Assembly (NCBI GenBank): GCA_002730795.1
Contig: PCAX01000056.1
Location: 1 to 7,616, forward strand
DNA length: 7,616 nucleotides
Direction: 5' to 3'
From: Chloroflexota bacterium
GTDB taxonomy: Bacteria > Chloroflexota > Dehalococcoidia > Lucifugimonadales > Lucifugimonadaceae
Both the position numbers and the translations under genes were made by a program. Shown here piece by piece: positions 1-6,582 of this stretch. The stretch's first letter is position 1, and each line of letters begins with the position of its first letter. Under the pieces are notes generated by a model. The model was not told the origin of the DNA and ran no database searches. It saw only the letters and a list, made by a program, of their open reading frames with translations.

Positions 1-708
1 ATATTTATATAAAAAATATTTTAATGTAGAATTGGAAAAATAATATTTATGCATTGGAATTATCCAATAATATTTTCTTTTCATAATTCTAGGTATTACT
101 GAAGCAATATTAAATGTTGATAAAATTAGAACGCCATTTGATTTCAAACTTTTTTCTATCAATTTTAATATGTTGAAAGGGTCATCCAAGTGTTCTATTA
201 CATCTGTCATAATAATTACATCATACTTATATCCATTTTTTAAAAATTTATCCAAAGATTGTACTATAACGTTTAAATTATAACGTTCTATTGAATATTT
301 AGCAGCATGTTTTGACAGTTCTAAACCAGTATAAATTTTTACATGTGGTTTAATTATGTTTCCTAATACTCCATAATATGACCCGATTTCTAAAACCTCA
401 CTATTTTTATTTAAGTGTTGTCTAATTTTCTTAAATAGCAACTTTAATGTTTTTGTTTTGAACGGAATTTGACTTATATAAGTTTCATCTATTACGTTGA
501 TGTAGCTATCTTCAAAATCAGTATTTACAAGGCTTGAAAAAATTAACTTACATTTTTTACATTTTAATAGTGTTGGTTTCCAATGTTTTATATTTTCATT
601 GCTGTGACTGGTACACTCGACATTAACTTTAATTTCATGAGAATTGTGATGTGCTTGATATAAGATCTCACTTTCATTATTCTCAGGACAAGGACAACTG
701 TAAGTCAT
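1..708 (-). CDS. class I SAM-dependent methyltransferase with N-terminal Cys-pair motif, 3' end cut by window edge
   Basis: Translating the minus strand from the ATG at 708-706 gives 236 codons with no stop before the left edge, so the C-terminus is missing. The N-terminus has Cys5 and Cys7, then Cys50-Lys-Lys-Cys53, resembling the zinc-ribbon found ahead of many sugar or small-molecule methyltransferases. The SAM-binding glycine motif VLEIGSYYG is at residues 105-113, the acidic strand-2 residue is Glu130 in GLELS, and the DVIEHLDDP motif (169-177) is typical of the Methyltransf_23 type. NGVLILSTFN (191-200) is the expected following strand. An in-frame TAA lies four codons upstream (720-718), so this is the only ATG start. 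One base separates it from the stop of the GT-C gene, which implies co-translation. The gene is only about 25% GC by hand count, far below its neighbours, suggesting a separate origin. The acceptor (sugar, lipid or other) cannot be read from the sequence. Confidence 0.9.
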   Translation of the reverse strand, partial: MTYSCPCPENNESEILYQAHHNSHEIKVNVECTSHSNENIKHWKPTLLKCKKCKLIFSSLVNTDFEDSYINVIDETYISQIPFKTKTLKLLFKKIRQHLNKNSEVLEIGSYYGVLGNIIKPHVKIYTGLELSKHAAKYSIERYNLNVIVQSLDKFLKNGYKYDVIIMTDVIEHLDDPFNILKLIEKSLKSNGVLILSTFNIASVIPRIMKRKYYWIIPMHKYYFSNSTLKYFLYKY

Positions 709-709
709 A

Positions 710-1957
710 TCATGAAATTAATTTAATCTTATCGACTAATAGTTTTATTGATGCAATTACACCAATGGAGCTATACATAGTAATTAGAGGAATAACGTAA
801 ACCCAATATCGGCTATCATAGTGTGCCAGTGTGAGACCAATTATTTTAAGCTGTACTACCACTATAGATATCATTAACCATGTAAGCAGCTCATGTTTTT
901 TTATAATTACCCCTGTAAGCGCAAGCAGGTATATAATAGGATAACCCAAATTGATGATTGCATTGTGCAGGGTAGAATAGTCGGGTCTACTAAAAATTAT
1001 CGAAGTAAATATCCTATGCAAGAAAAGGTTTATGCTATCAAATGGATGTTTCACACAATATAATAGATAAGAAATATAACCGGGCTCTGCGTTCATTTCG
1101 GAAATAGGCATTTTTATATAAGTTTCAGGGTATGCAAATATCACCACACCATTTATTAAAAGGTGATAATATAGATCCTTTACTGGCCAAAGTCCATAAG
1201 CTGCAGGAACGGCTGCTTGTTGAACCGTTGCTTGTTGAGCAGGATTATATTGAGTGATACCTGTGAAAGAAGGACCCCAGAGTGCCAGAGCTGACAACAT
1301 AATTAAAAGAACCAAGAAATATTTGACTGATTTAAAGCTACCCTTATTCATTAAATCAATGATGAGAAGCACTACAAATAGCGGTAACATAAACCAGCCA
1401 TTTGGCCGTATTACGGCCACATATACCCAAAGGATTGCAACCAATGTTAGCTTAAAAATTGAGTTAGGGTTCATTTGTATTCTGTAAAAAGCCCAGCAAG
1501 ACAATATGAGCCCTGCTGTATAAACTGAATCTGTCATTACGATAAACGTCCATTGAACCACATCAGGATTTGCAACGTACAAACTCGCGGCTAAAATACC
1601 AGTAGCCCTCCCATAAAGTCGCCGGCCAAGATCGTATAAAGCCACGGTTGCCAAAGCATTAATAATAACCTGGGAAGTTATTACACCAATATTCCCAAAT
1701 TTAAGCCCATAATTCAAAGCTACAATAATTTCATAACCGATAGTACGCTTCGAACGAATGTCAATTAGAGGTAGACCTGTCAATAACCTTTTTGCTCCCT
1801 CAATATATGCTTGAGAATCACCTGAAATTTTTATTCCCAACTTCAAATACATCAGAACATATGTACAGAAAAAAAGAAGAATGGGAATCCACAATGCATG
1901 TTTCTGTAAACAATCATACGTTTTTGTGGTGAAACGCTGATTAGCTTGTTGCAGCAT
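710..1957 (-). CDS. GT-C fold membrane glycosyltransferase (GT39/PMT-like)
   Basis: This 415-residue polytopic membrane protein probably transfers a sugar from a polyprenyl-phosphate donor on the periplasmic side of the inner membrane. The first hydrophobic segment is near residues 22-40. It is followed by a loop, ISGDSQAYIEGA, whose Asp47 matches the acidic first-loop residue characteristic of GT-C enzymes. A second-loop motif, MTDSVYTAG, contains Asp143. RPNG at 184-187 and HYDSRYW at 379-385 resemble motifs of the ArnT/GT39-like families. Several further hydrophobic stretches (about 93-107, 143-158, 169-182, 188-201, 211-227, 338-352 and 358-376) fit a multi-span protein. The start ATG shares its A with the TAA of the upstream 37-codon ORF. 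The DPM1-like GT2 at 3527-4297 is a plausible supplier of its lipid-linked donor (inference). An oligosaccharide polymerase is a less likely alternative, because the loop-1 Asp and RPNG/SRYW motifs favour GT-C. Confidence 0.82.
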   Translation of the reverse strand: MLQQANQRFTTKTYDCLQKHALWIPILLFFCTYVLMYLKLGIKISGDSQAYIEGAKRLLTGLPLIDIRSKRTIGYEIIVALNYGLKFGNIGVITSQVIINALATVALYDLGRRLYGRATGILAASLYVANPDVVQWTFIVMTDSVYTAGLILSCWAFYRIQMNPNSIFKLTLVAILWVYVAVIRPNGWFMLPLFVVLLIIDLMNKGSFKSVKYFLVLLIMLSALALWGPSFTGITQYNPAQQATVQQAAVPAAYGLWPVKDLYYHLLINGVVIFAYPETYIKMPISEMNAEPGYISYLLYCVKHPFDSINLFLHRIFTSIIFSRPDYSTLHNAIINLGYPIIYLLALTGVIIKKHELLTWLMISIVVVQLKIIGLTLAHYDSRYWVYVIPLITMYSSIGVIASIKLLVDKIKLIS

Positions 1958-2070
1958 TAATTATTAATATTATTGTTGGTTAACCCCGAACTAAAACTTA
2001 TTTCAGTATACCCTAATCCATTTCTCCTAGGATAAATCAGTATATTAAGAAAAAATATTAATAGGCGCAT
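1957..2070 (-). CDS. 37-residue small ORF bridging two glycosyltransferase genes by TAATG junctions
   Basis: This is an open frame of 37 codons plus TAA that exactly fills the gap between the GT4 and GT-C genes. Its ATG (2070-2068) shares one base with the TAA of the GT4 gene, and its own TAA (1959-1957) shares one base with the ATG of the GT-C gene, giving TAATG at both ends. That is a classic layout for translational coupling. The product starts MRLLIFFLNILIYPRR, a short hydrophobic segment followed by positive charge, and ends with a polar, Asn-rich tail (GLTNNNINN). I recognise no family. It may be a single-span small membrane protein, a coupling peptide that keeps ribosomes moving between genes, or the joined ends of a deleted gene. 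I checked codon by codon that the frame is open. Expression is unproven. Confidence 0.5.
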   Translation of the reverse strand: MRLLIFFLNILIYPRRNGLGYTEISFSSGLTNNNINN

Positions 2071-3218
2071 TATGATACTAATTTCCCGTACAAACTCTCG
2101 TAATTTCTAGCAACTCTATCGATCGTAAAACTTTCAATGATCTTCTGTCTAGCTTTTGTACCCAACTCGGAAGCAAGATTTGAATTTCGTAGCATTCGAA
2201 TCATTGCTTCACCAAGCTCTTCCACACTTCCAGGTGCGAACAATAATCCATCGACACCATCCTGAATAATCCAGTCCGTTATCCCATCAAGTCGTGAGAC
2301 GATAACAGGCAGACCGCACGCCATGGCTTCCAGCAAGGAATTTGGTAGTCCTTCCCTTAATGATGGTAAAACAAACGCATCCACGGCTCTGTATACGTTT
2401 TCTATCGCCTGTGTCCTTTCAATGAAAAAAATGCGCTGATCAACATAAGGATCCGCCAGTTTTTGAATATCAATTACCAGCTCAGCATCAACCTCGTAAT
2501 AGTCTGGGTTAGTAGAGCCAACAAAGATAATTCCCGTATCAGGTGATGACTTAGCCACATACTGTTTCCAAGCTTCCAGCAAAATGTCAGGGCATTTTTC
2601 ACGCGAAAAGTGACCTACGAACAGGATCAGTTTCATTTTTGTTGGCAATCCCAACTGATTCTGTAATGTCTCTCTTTCTTCAGCTTCAACAGGCCGGAAT
2701 CGATCTATGTCAACGCCGTTAGGAATTTCTATATATCGATATAATGGCAATTCAGATTTATGGTATAGTTCAGCAAACTTTGAATTCACACCCACGTAAA
2801 CATCTGCTTTGGTAAAAAAGTAGTTAAATGTAAAACCCCGCTTCCTGCAAGAAATTGGATCATCATGTCCAACCGACGTCATTTTTATGACAACTTTTTT
2901 ATGAAATATCTTTGAAAGTACCATGATGAAGACAGATTTATAGGAGAACCCGTGCATATGAACGATCCGCAATCCTTTTCTTTGGAAGAAAAAAATAGTA
3001 GCGAACTTCAAAATGGCTTTGAAATACCCTCCCACACTTCTCTTACGCAACAGGATCCTGAAGACCTCGACACCATCTACTTGGGATCGGGGTGGAAGAT
3101 CGGTGTCCCGAGTAGTGGTCAACACCGTGAAACTGAACTTTTCACTTAATTTATTCATCAACTGACGGCATTGATTGGCAGCACCACTTACCTCCGGATG
3201 GTAAACACCCACAACCAT
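2070..3218 (-). CDS. GT4 family glycosyltransferase (GT-B fold)
   Basis: This cytoplasmic retaining glycosyltransferase has 382 residues and probably adds a hexose from a nucleotide-sugar to the growing lipid-linked repeat unit. The N-terminal acceptor domain opens with VVGVYHPEVSGAANQ, the glycine-rich loop after the first beta strand, and has the usual VHMHG strand at 86-90 and VIKMTSVGHDD at 110-120. IPNGVDIDRF (165-174) marks the interdomain hinge. The C-terminal donor domain starts with LFVGHFSREKCPD (199-211), and the EX7E motif is Glu289 and Glu297 in REGLPNSLLEAMACGLPV. Length and order fit the GT4 family. The ATG at 3218 is the first ATG/GTG/TTG in the frame, but it begins inside what looks like the first beta strand. 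The frame stays open about 26 codons further upstream, and the last 11 codons of that stretch resemble the paralogous relic near 6807, so the true N-terminus may be longer. Its stop overlaps the small ORF downstream. Donor and acceptor are unknown. Confidence 0.92.
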   Translation of the reverse strand: MVVGVYHPEVSGAANQCRQLMNKLSEKFSFTVLTTTRDTDLPPRSQVDGVEVFRILLRKRSVGGYFKAILKFATIFFFQRKGLRIVHMHGFSYKSVFIMVLSKIFHKKVVIKMTSVGHDDPISCRKRGFTFNYFFTKADVYVGVNSKFAELYHKSELPLYRYIEIPNGVDIDRFRPVEAEERETLQNQLGLPTKMKLILFVGHFSREKCPDILLEAWKQYVAKSSPDTGIIFVGSTNPDYYEVDAELVIDIQKLADPYVDQRIFFIERTQAIENVYRAVDAFVLPSLREGLPNSLLEAMACGLPVIVSRLDGITDWIIQDGVDGLLFAPGSVEELGEAMIRMLRNSNLASELGTKARQKIIESFTIDRVARNYESLYGKLVS

Positions 3219-3251
3219 AAGAACACTATCTCTCTTAAGGGAAAGATTATC

Positions 3252-3266
3252 AACAATCGGATTGTT
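3252..3266. repeat. 15-base inverted repeat (7-base arms, 1-base centre)
   Basis: The plus strand reads aacaatc-g-gattgtt, a perfect palindrome with 7-base arms around a single central base. It lies between the candidate promoter and the GT4 start, where it could act as an operator half-site pair. With a one-base centre it cannot fold well as an RNA hairpin. In AT-rich DNA of this length such a repeat can arise by chance, so a regulatory role is only a suggestion. Confidence 0.3.
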
Positions 3267-3314
3267 TATTTTATATTTTCTATTTGTGATTGACGAAATA
3301 TCTATTACCGTAGT

Positions 3315-3343
3315 ATTATATTAATAACTAAAGTTCATATCAT
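3315..3343 (-). promoter_or_regulatory. candidate sigma70-type promoter for the GT4-smORF-GT-C-methyltransferase genes
   Basis: On the minus strand a perfect TATAAT (3320-3315) sits 17 bases after ATGATA (3343-3338), which matches TTGACA at four of six positions. Transcription would start near 3308, about 90 bases ahead of the GT4 ATG. The -35 box overlaps one arm of the inverted repeat at 3340-3357. The spacing is ideal and the position sensible, but the region is AT-rich and the -35 is weak. Confidence 0.35.
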
Positions 3344-3357
3344 CGTAATCACGATGA
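3340..3357. repeat. inverted repeat (7-base arms, 4-base loop) overlapping the candidate -35 box
   Basis: The plus strand reads tcatcgt-aatc-acgatga, with perfectly complementary 7-base arms. No T-run follows on either strand, so it is not an intrinsic terminator. Its overlap with the candidate -35 box makes a repressor or activator site possible, which is inference only. Confidence 0.3.
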
Positions 3358-3376
3358 CAACCCGCACGTAACAGCT

Positions 3377-3505
3377 TATCGTAGCTTATTGTTATTGATT
3401 AAAGTAATTAACCATAAAATAATTCAAAGCTAGTATTATGATAAACTTGTGATAGAAAGCCGAAATTATATAATAGATTAGTATCGTTTATTTCTTATTG
3501 TTATT
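3377..3505. repeat. dispersed direct repeat of tatcgt...cttattgttatt
   Basis: The 12 bases cttattgttatt occur at 3385-3396 and again at 3494-3505. Each is preceded by tatcgt (3377-3382 and 3482-3487), with spacers of 2 and 6 bases. The match could be a small local duplication or a pair of protein-binding sites. The low sequence complexity of the region limits confidence. Confidence 0.3.
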
Positions 3506-3526
3506 CTGTCATTACTCATCCCAATC

Positions 3527-4297
3527 TTATGCGTCAATAATTGAACTGGGATCAGCAATATTTGGTTCAGTAATCACAAAATTCCCGTAATTAAATTTTG
3601 TGGTAAAATATATGTACAAAAGGTATAACAGGCTATGTATTGCATCTTTTATTCTCATCTTTGAATGTCCAGAAACCCTAGCTGGCAGATTAACAGGAAT
3701 TTCTACAATTTGATAATCATTTATATGTAATACATAAAGACTTTCAAAAAAGAATGAATAACCTTTTGAATGAATACTGTCAAGAAAATAACGAGAAATT
3801 TTGTCAAGTCGATATAAGCGAAAGGCTCCAGTAGCGTCATAGGGCATACGTAATAGAAAGCGCGTTGCCATATGGCCCATATGCGTTAGAACCTTTCTTA
3901 TAATATCCCATTCCTTCAAACCGTCTTTCTTTATAAACCGTGAACCTATCACAATATCTGCCTGGTCAACTATTTGTATAAATTCTTTAATTTCCCCAGG
4001 TGAATGTGAAAAATCACAATCCATAGTTAGCAATAAGCGATAACCATGTTTATATGCCAAATTAATTCCATTTATATGTGCACTACCTATCCCTAACTTT
4101 CCATCCCTATGCAACACCGAAATATTTGGATGTTTTTCAACCAGTTGTTCAAGCTTATTACCTGTTCCATCTGGTGAATTGTCATCGATAAATAGAATAT
4201 CTGCTGGTAGTTTAAGTGCCAAGATTTGTGATAATATTTTCTCCACATTACTTATTTCGTTGTAGGTAGGAATTAGGATAAGCAATTCATTCTTCAT
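3527..4297 (-). CDS. GT2 polyprenyl-phosphate glycosyltransferase, DPM1-like
   Basis: This 256-residue GT-A enzyme belongs to the dolichol/undecaprenyl-phosphate mannose synthase-like group. Such enzymes transfer a sugar from a nucleotide donor to a polyprenyl phosphate at the inner membrane face. Motifs in order are PTYNE (10-14), DDNSPDGT (38-45), MDCDFSHSP with the metal-binding Asp93-x-Asp95 (92-100), GSRF (118-121), GAFRLY (157-162) and the RVSGHSKM acceptor-loop motif (207-214). Length matches the short soluble type without C-terminal membrane spans, although residues 222-232 are mildly hydrophobic. It overlaps the end of the SDR gene by 11 bases in another frame, so the two are translationally linked. 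Its product probably feeds the GT-C enzyme at 710-1957 (inference). The sugar (mannose, glucose or a modified deoxysugar) cannot be told from the motifs. Confidence 0.88.
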   Translation of the reverse strand: MKNELLILIPTYNEISNVEKILSQILALKLPADILFIDDNSPDGTGNKLEQLVEKHPNISVLHRDGKLGIGSAHINGINLAYKHGYRLLLTMDCDFSHSPGEIKEFIQIVDQADIVIGSRFIKKDGLKEWDIIRKVLTHMGHMATRFLLRMPYDATGAFRLYRLDKISRYFLDSIHSKGYSFFFESLYVLHINDYQIVEIPVNLPARVSGHSKMRIKDAIHSLLYLLYIYFTTKFNYGNFVITEPNIADPSSIIDA

Positions 4298-5204
4298 TTA
4301 TTGACTCAGTTTCTGCCTTTGCCATTTCTGTTATCATTGTCTTGAAACTTATGGTAGGGCTCCAACCAGTTTCTTTTCTTAAACGAGACGAGTCTCCTAT
4401 CCTTGTTAAATTTTCTCTGGTCAATATATTATTATCAGTTTTTACATGCTTTTTATAATCAAGTCCAAAATAACCGAAGGCAAGTTTTGAAAACTCCTTA
4501 ACAGAATGTGATTCCCCTGTTGCTATTATAAAATCATTAGGTTCATCTAACTTAAGGATTCGATGCATAGCATCAACATAATCCGGTGCATAACCCCAAT
4601 CAACTTGTGCATATAAATTACCTAGTTTAAGATAACCTTTGCCTTCGCGAGCTATCCGCGCAGCAGCAACAATAATCTTACGGGAAACAAAGTTTTTAGC
4701 TCTAAGAGATGACTCATGATTATATAGAATACCAATACTCGCATAAACATTTTTTTTCTTTCGATAATATTGACACACCATCATTCCTGCTGTCTTGGAT
4801 ATCCCATAAACACTCTCCGGTTTTAGTTCTGTATCCTCGGTTTGTAAGGCATCCGATGGAGCAAAAACCAGACAGGATGATGAATAGAAAAAACGGCTCT
4901 CGGGAGAATGGAAAGTAATTGCATCAAGAAAATTAACTGTGGCAATAACATGAATATCAATACTCCTACGAAATAATTCCCTATCGGTATTAATATCTTC
5001 CTCGGAAGAGTGGTGAAAAGCCGCAAGGAAATAAATCTCTTTTGGTTTTGTTCTGGAAATTAATTCACTTACTTTCTTTGGATTAGTGATGTCCATAGTA
5101 TTCTTTGTAATCTCCACAATCGAATAGTCGATAGACTTGAGTTTCTTTTTAAGAAGTTGTCCATCTTGACCATCACTTCCAACAATGATGGCAACTGGTT
5201 TCAC
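4287..5204 (-). CDS. NAD(P)-dependent SDR sugar-nucleotide enzyme, divergent GDP-mannose 4,6-dehydratase-like
   Basis: This 305-residue extended SDR protein acts on a nucleotide sugar in the cytoplasm. The cofactor loop GSDGQDG (9-15) has the GxxGxxG spacing, and the Tyr133-x3-Lys137 pair lies in YGISK. The second half is clearly GMD-like: ILYNHESSLRAKNFVSRKI (159-177), LGNLYAQVDWGYAPDYVDAM (194-213) and FIIATGESHSVKEF (225-238) match the GDP-mannose 4,6-dehydratase pattern. It is shorter than usual GMDs (roughly 340-370). Where GMDs carry the catalytic Thr/Ser-x-Glu, this protein has SSSCLVF (108-114): Ser110 aligns with the Thr but Leu112 replaces the Glu. The Ser-Ser-Cys string recalls the GDP-fucose synthase (Fcl) active site. 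A 4-keto reductase or epimerase acting on a GDP-6-deoxy-4-keto sugar is therefore as likely as a dehydratase. The start is GTG (5204-5202); no ATG, GTG or TTG lies in that frame in the 37-base gap to the upstream stop. Confidence 0.85.
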   Translation of the reverse strand: MKPVAIIVGSDGQDGQLLKKKLKSIDYSIVEITKNTMDITNPKKVSELISRTKPKEIYFLAAFHHSSEEDINTDRELFRRSIDIHVIATVNFLDAITFHSPESRFFYSSSCLVFAPSDALQTEDTELKPESVYGISKTAGMMVCQYYRKKKNVYASIGILYNHESSLRAKNFVSRKIIVAAARIAREGKGYLKLGNLYAQVDWGYAPDYVDAMHRILKLDEPNDFIIATGESHSVKEFSKLAFGYFGLDYKKHVKTDNNILTRENLTRIGDSSRLRKETGWSPTISFKTMITEMAKAETESINEE

Positions 5205-5241
5205 GGCTTGACTATTATCATTTGGAAAATTATACGTTGCT

Positions 5242-6489
5242 CTATTTTGGTGTTATTATTTCTAAAGAAGGAAGTGGAAATACCAAGTTGCGTCCTTTGA
5301 AGTTTAGGTTTTTTAGAAAAAAGTCTTTGAAATGCCATGGCAGAACAATCAGATAATTGGGATTGGTTGCAAGTACCTTTTCTTCCGATTCAATAGGAAT
5401 CCATGTCCCAGGCGTTAAGGCCCCATACTTATCCTTATTAACATCACCAATCACCTCAATATCATCTGGACCAAATCCACAGTATTGCAGTATCACGTTG
5501 CCTTTCGTTGAGGCTCCAAGCCCGCAGATCCTTTTTCCTTCCCGCTTCGCCTGTTTGACAAAATGCTGAAGCGATTGCCTGTACTCTTTAGCCCGGCGCG
5601 AAAATTGCTTGTAGGGTTCAAGGCTTGAGAACTCTTTGCCGTCTTCTGATGCAATCAACCGATCGGCAACATTATTGGCATCTTTATGATTTGAACCCTG
5701 ATGCGCCACAACAATGGAGAAACTTCCACCGTTCACAGCATTGAGTTCCACATCCACTACCTCAAGCCCTGCTTTATCCATAAGCCAGACAATCTGCATG
5801 AGACCATAATATTCCAAATGCTCATGGCATATAGTATCGTAAGCTGTCCACTCCAGCATCAGGGGCATGTAACTCTGTTCAAGTACCCAGATTCCTTCAT
5901 ATGGGTCAAGAATCCCAGCAACTTGGCAAGCAAAATCAATGGGATCTTCTAGATCATAAAACATCGATAAAGAAGTGACAACTTTGGCTTTTTTTTGGGG
6001 ATATGAACTGGTAATCAGATCTGAAGAGAAAAATTCCGAAATAAGATCAATGTGTTTTTCATAGTAACATTTGAACTTTTTTCCCGTCGGATCGATTCCC
6101 ACCAAATGAAGATGTTTAGGATAAGCTGCCAATGTTGTTCCATCGTTGCTCCCGATATCGATAACAAGATCACCTTTGTTCAGATTACTTCTCTTAATAA
6201 TATCATCCACTTTGCTATGAAGATGCCGAACCATGCTTGCATTCAAGCCTGAACGATAGCCGTAATTATCACCGTATAACTCATTCAAGTCATAGCTGTG
6301 CTCCAACTGCAACAGGCCACAACTATTTTCTCCACCGTGGCACTTTATCAGTCTCAATGGGCCCTTGGTGAGAGTTTCAGTTGCAATATTCTTCGGAAAA
6401 ATACCAGTCAAATATTGCTCTCCAACATCTATAACTGGTATAAGTTCAGTGTTACTGCATATGCGACATTTTTTTATCTCTTTATACAT
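5242..6489 (-). CDS. sugar C-methyltransferase (zinc-binding + SAM methyltransferase + C-terminal Rossmann-like domains)
   Basis: The 415-residue protein has the three-part layout of deoxysugar C-methyltransferases such as TylCIII, NovU and TcaB9 (Methyltransf_13, a class I fold, Methyltransf_14). These add a methyl group to the carbon next to a keto group in a nucleotide-linked sugar. Cys8, Cys11, Cys50 and Cys57 form the zinc site. YGYRSGLN (76-83) and the SAM motif VIDIGSNDGTTL (109-120) follow. The catalytic HEH region is YDTICHEHLEYYGL (217-230), with Cys221 where TcaB9 has Tyr; as I recall, many relatives in polysaccharide loci share the ICHEH form. The C-terminal domain shows GLGASTKGN (323-331) and LPWHFKDFF (383-391). 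The start ATG is preceded in frame by TGA two codons upstream. It sits 37 bases before the SDR gene, and the pair resembles branched-sugar modules such as the one proposed for virenose in Coxiella. The exact substrate is unknown. Confidence 0.92.
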   Translation of the reverse strand: MYKEIKKCRICSNTELIPVIDVGEQYLTGIFPKNIATETLTKGPLRLIKCHGGENSCGLLQLEHSYDLNELYGDNYGYRSGLNASMVRHLHSKVDDIIKRSNLNKGDLVIDIGSNDGTTLAAYPKHLHLVGIDPTGKKFKCYYEKHIDLISEFFSSDLITSSYPQKKAKVVTSLSMFYDLEDPIDFACQVAGILDPYEGIWVLEQSYMPLMLEWTAYDTICHEHLEYYGLMQIVWLMDKAGLEVVDVELNAVNGGSFSIVVAHQGSNHKDANNVADRLIASEDGKEFSSLEPYKQFSRRAKEYRQSLQHFVKQAKREGKRICGLGASTKGNVILQYCGFGPDDIEVIGDVNKDKYGALTPGTWIPIESEEKVLATNPNYLIVLPWHFKDFFLKNLNFKGRNLVFPLPSLEIITPK

Positions 6490-6582
6490 CTCTCATTCAC
6501 TGATAAAGTAATGACAGGAAAAAATCTTAACGAAATAGACCGTTGCTTTTTTGGTGCATAATTGACAAATCGTTTGAAATCC

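Larger units (their letters stand above)
3219..3526. other. 308-base intergenic region between DPM1-like GT2 and GT4 genes
   Basis: This is the longest stretch without a gene-like feature. I find no convincing open frame on either strand and no hairpin followed by a T-run that would make a terminator. It is AT-rich and holds a candidate minus-strand promoter (3315-3343), two short inverted repeats (3252-3266 and 3340-3357) and a 12-base direct repeat (3385-3396 and 3494-3505). About the last 80 bases before the GT4 ATG are open in the GT4 frame and may be partly coding. A second TATAAT-like box (3465-3470) has no acceptable -35. The gap suggests that the GT4-to-methyltransferase genes have their own promoter, or that a gene has been lost here. 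Confidence 0.5.

Noticed and set aside
3465..3474. A second TATAAT-like sequence readable on both strands
   Set aside because: It is part of an AT-rich palindromic stretch with no acceptable -35 on the minus strand and no gene to drive on the plus strand.
4823..5026. Minus-strand open frame of 67 codons inside the SDR gene
   Set aside because: It lies within the well-supported SDR frame, whose motifs continue without interruption on both sides, so it is an out-of-frame shadow.
6298..6561. Plus-strand open frames, such as this one and others opposite the main genes
   Set aside because: They lie antisense to genes with clear motifs, show no recognisable domain, and look like chance open frames.
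6490..6582. Possible continuation of the GT4 relic after its TAG
   Set aside because: I read the same frame onward and found no residues resembling GT4 motifs, only a short stretch ending in TGA just before the C-methyltransferase start.
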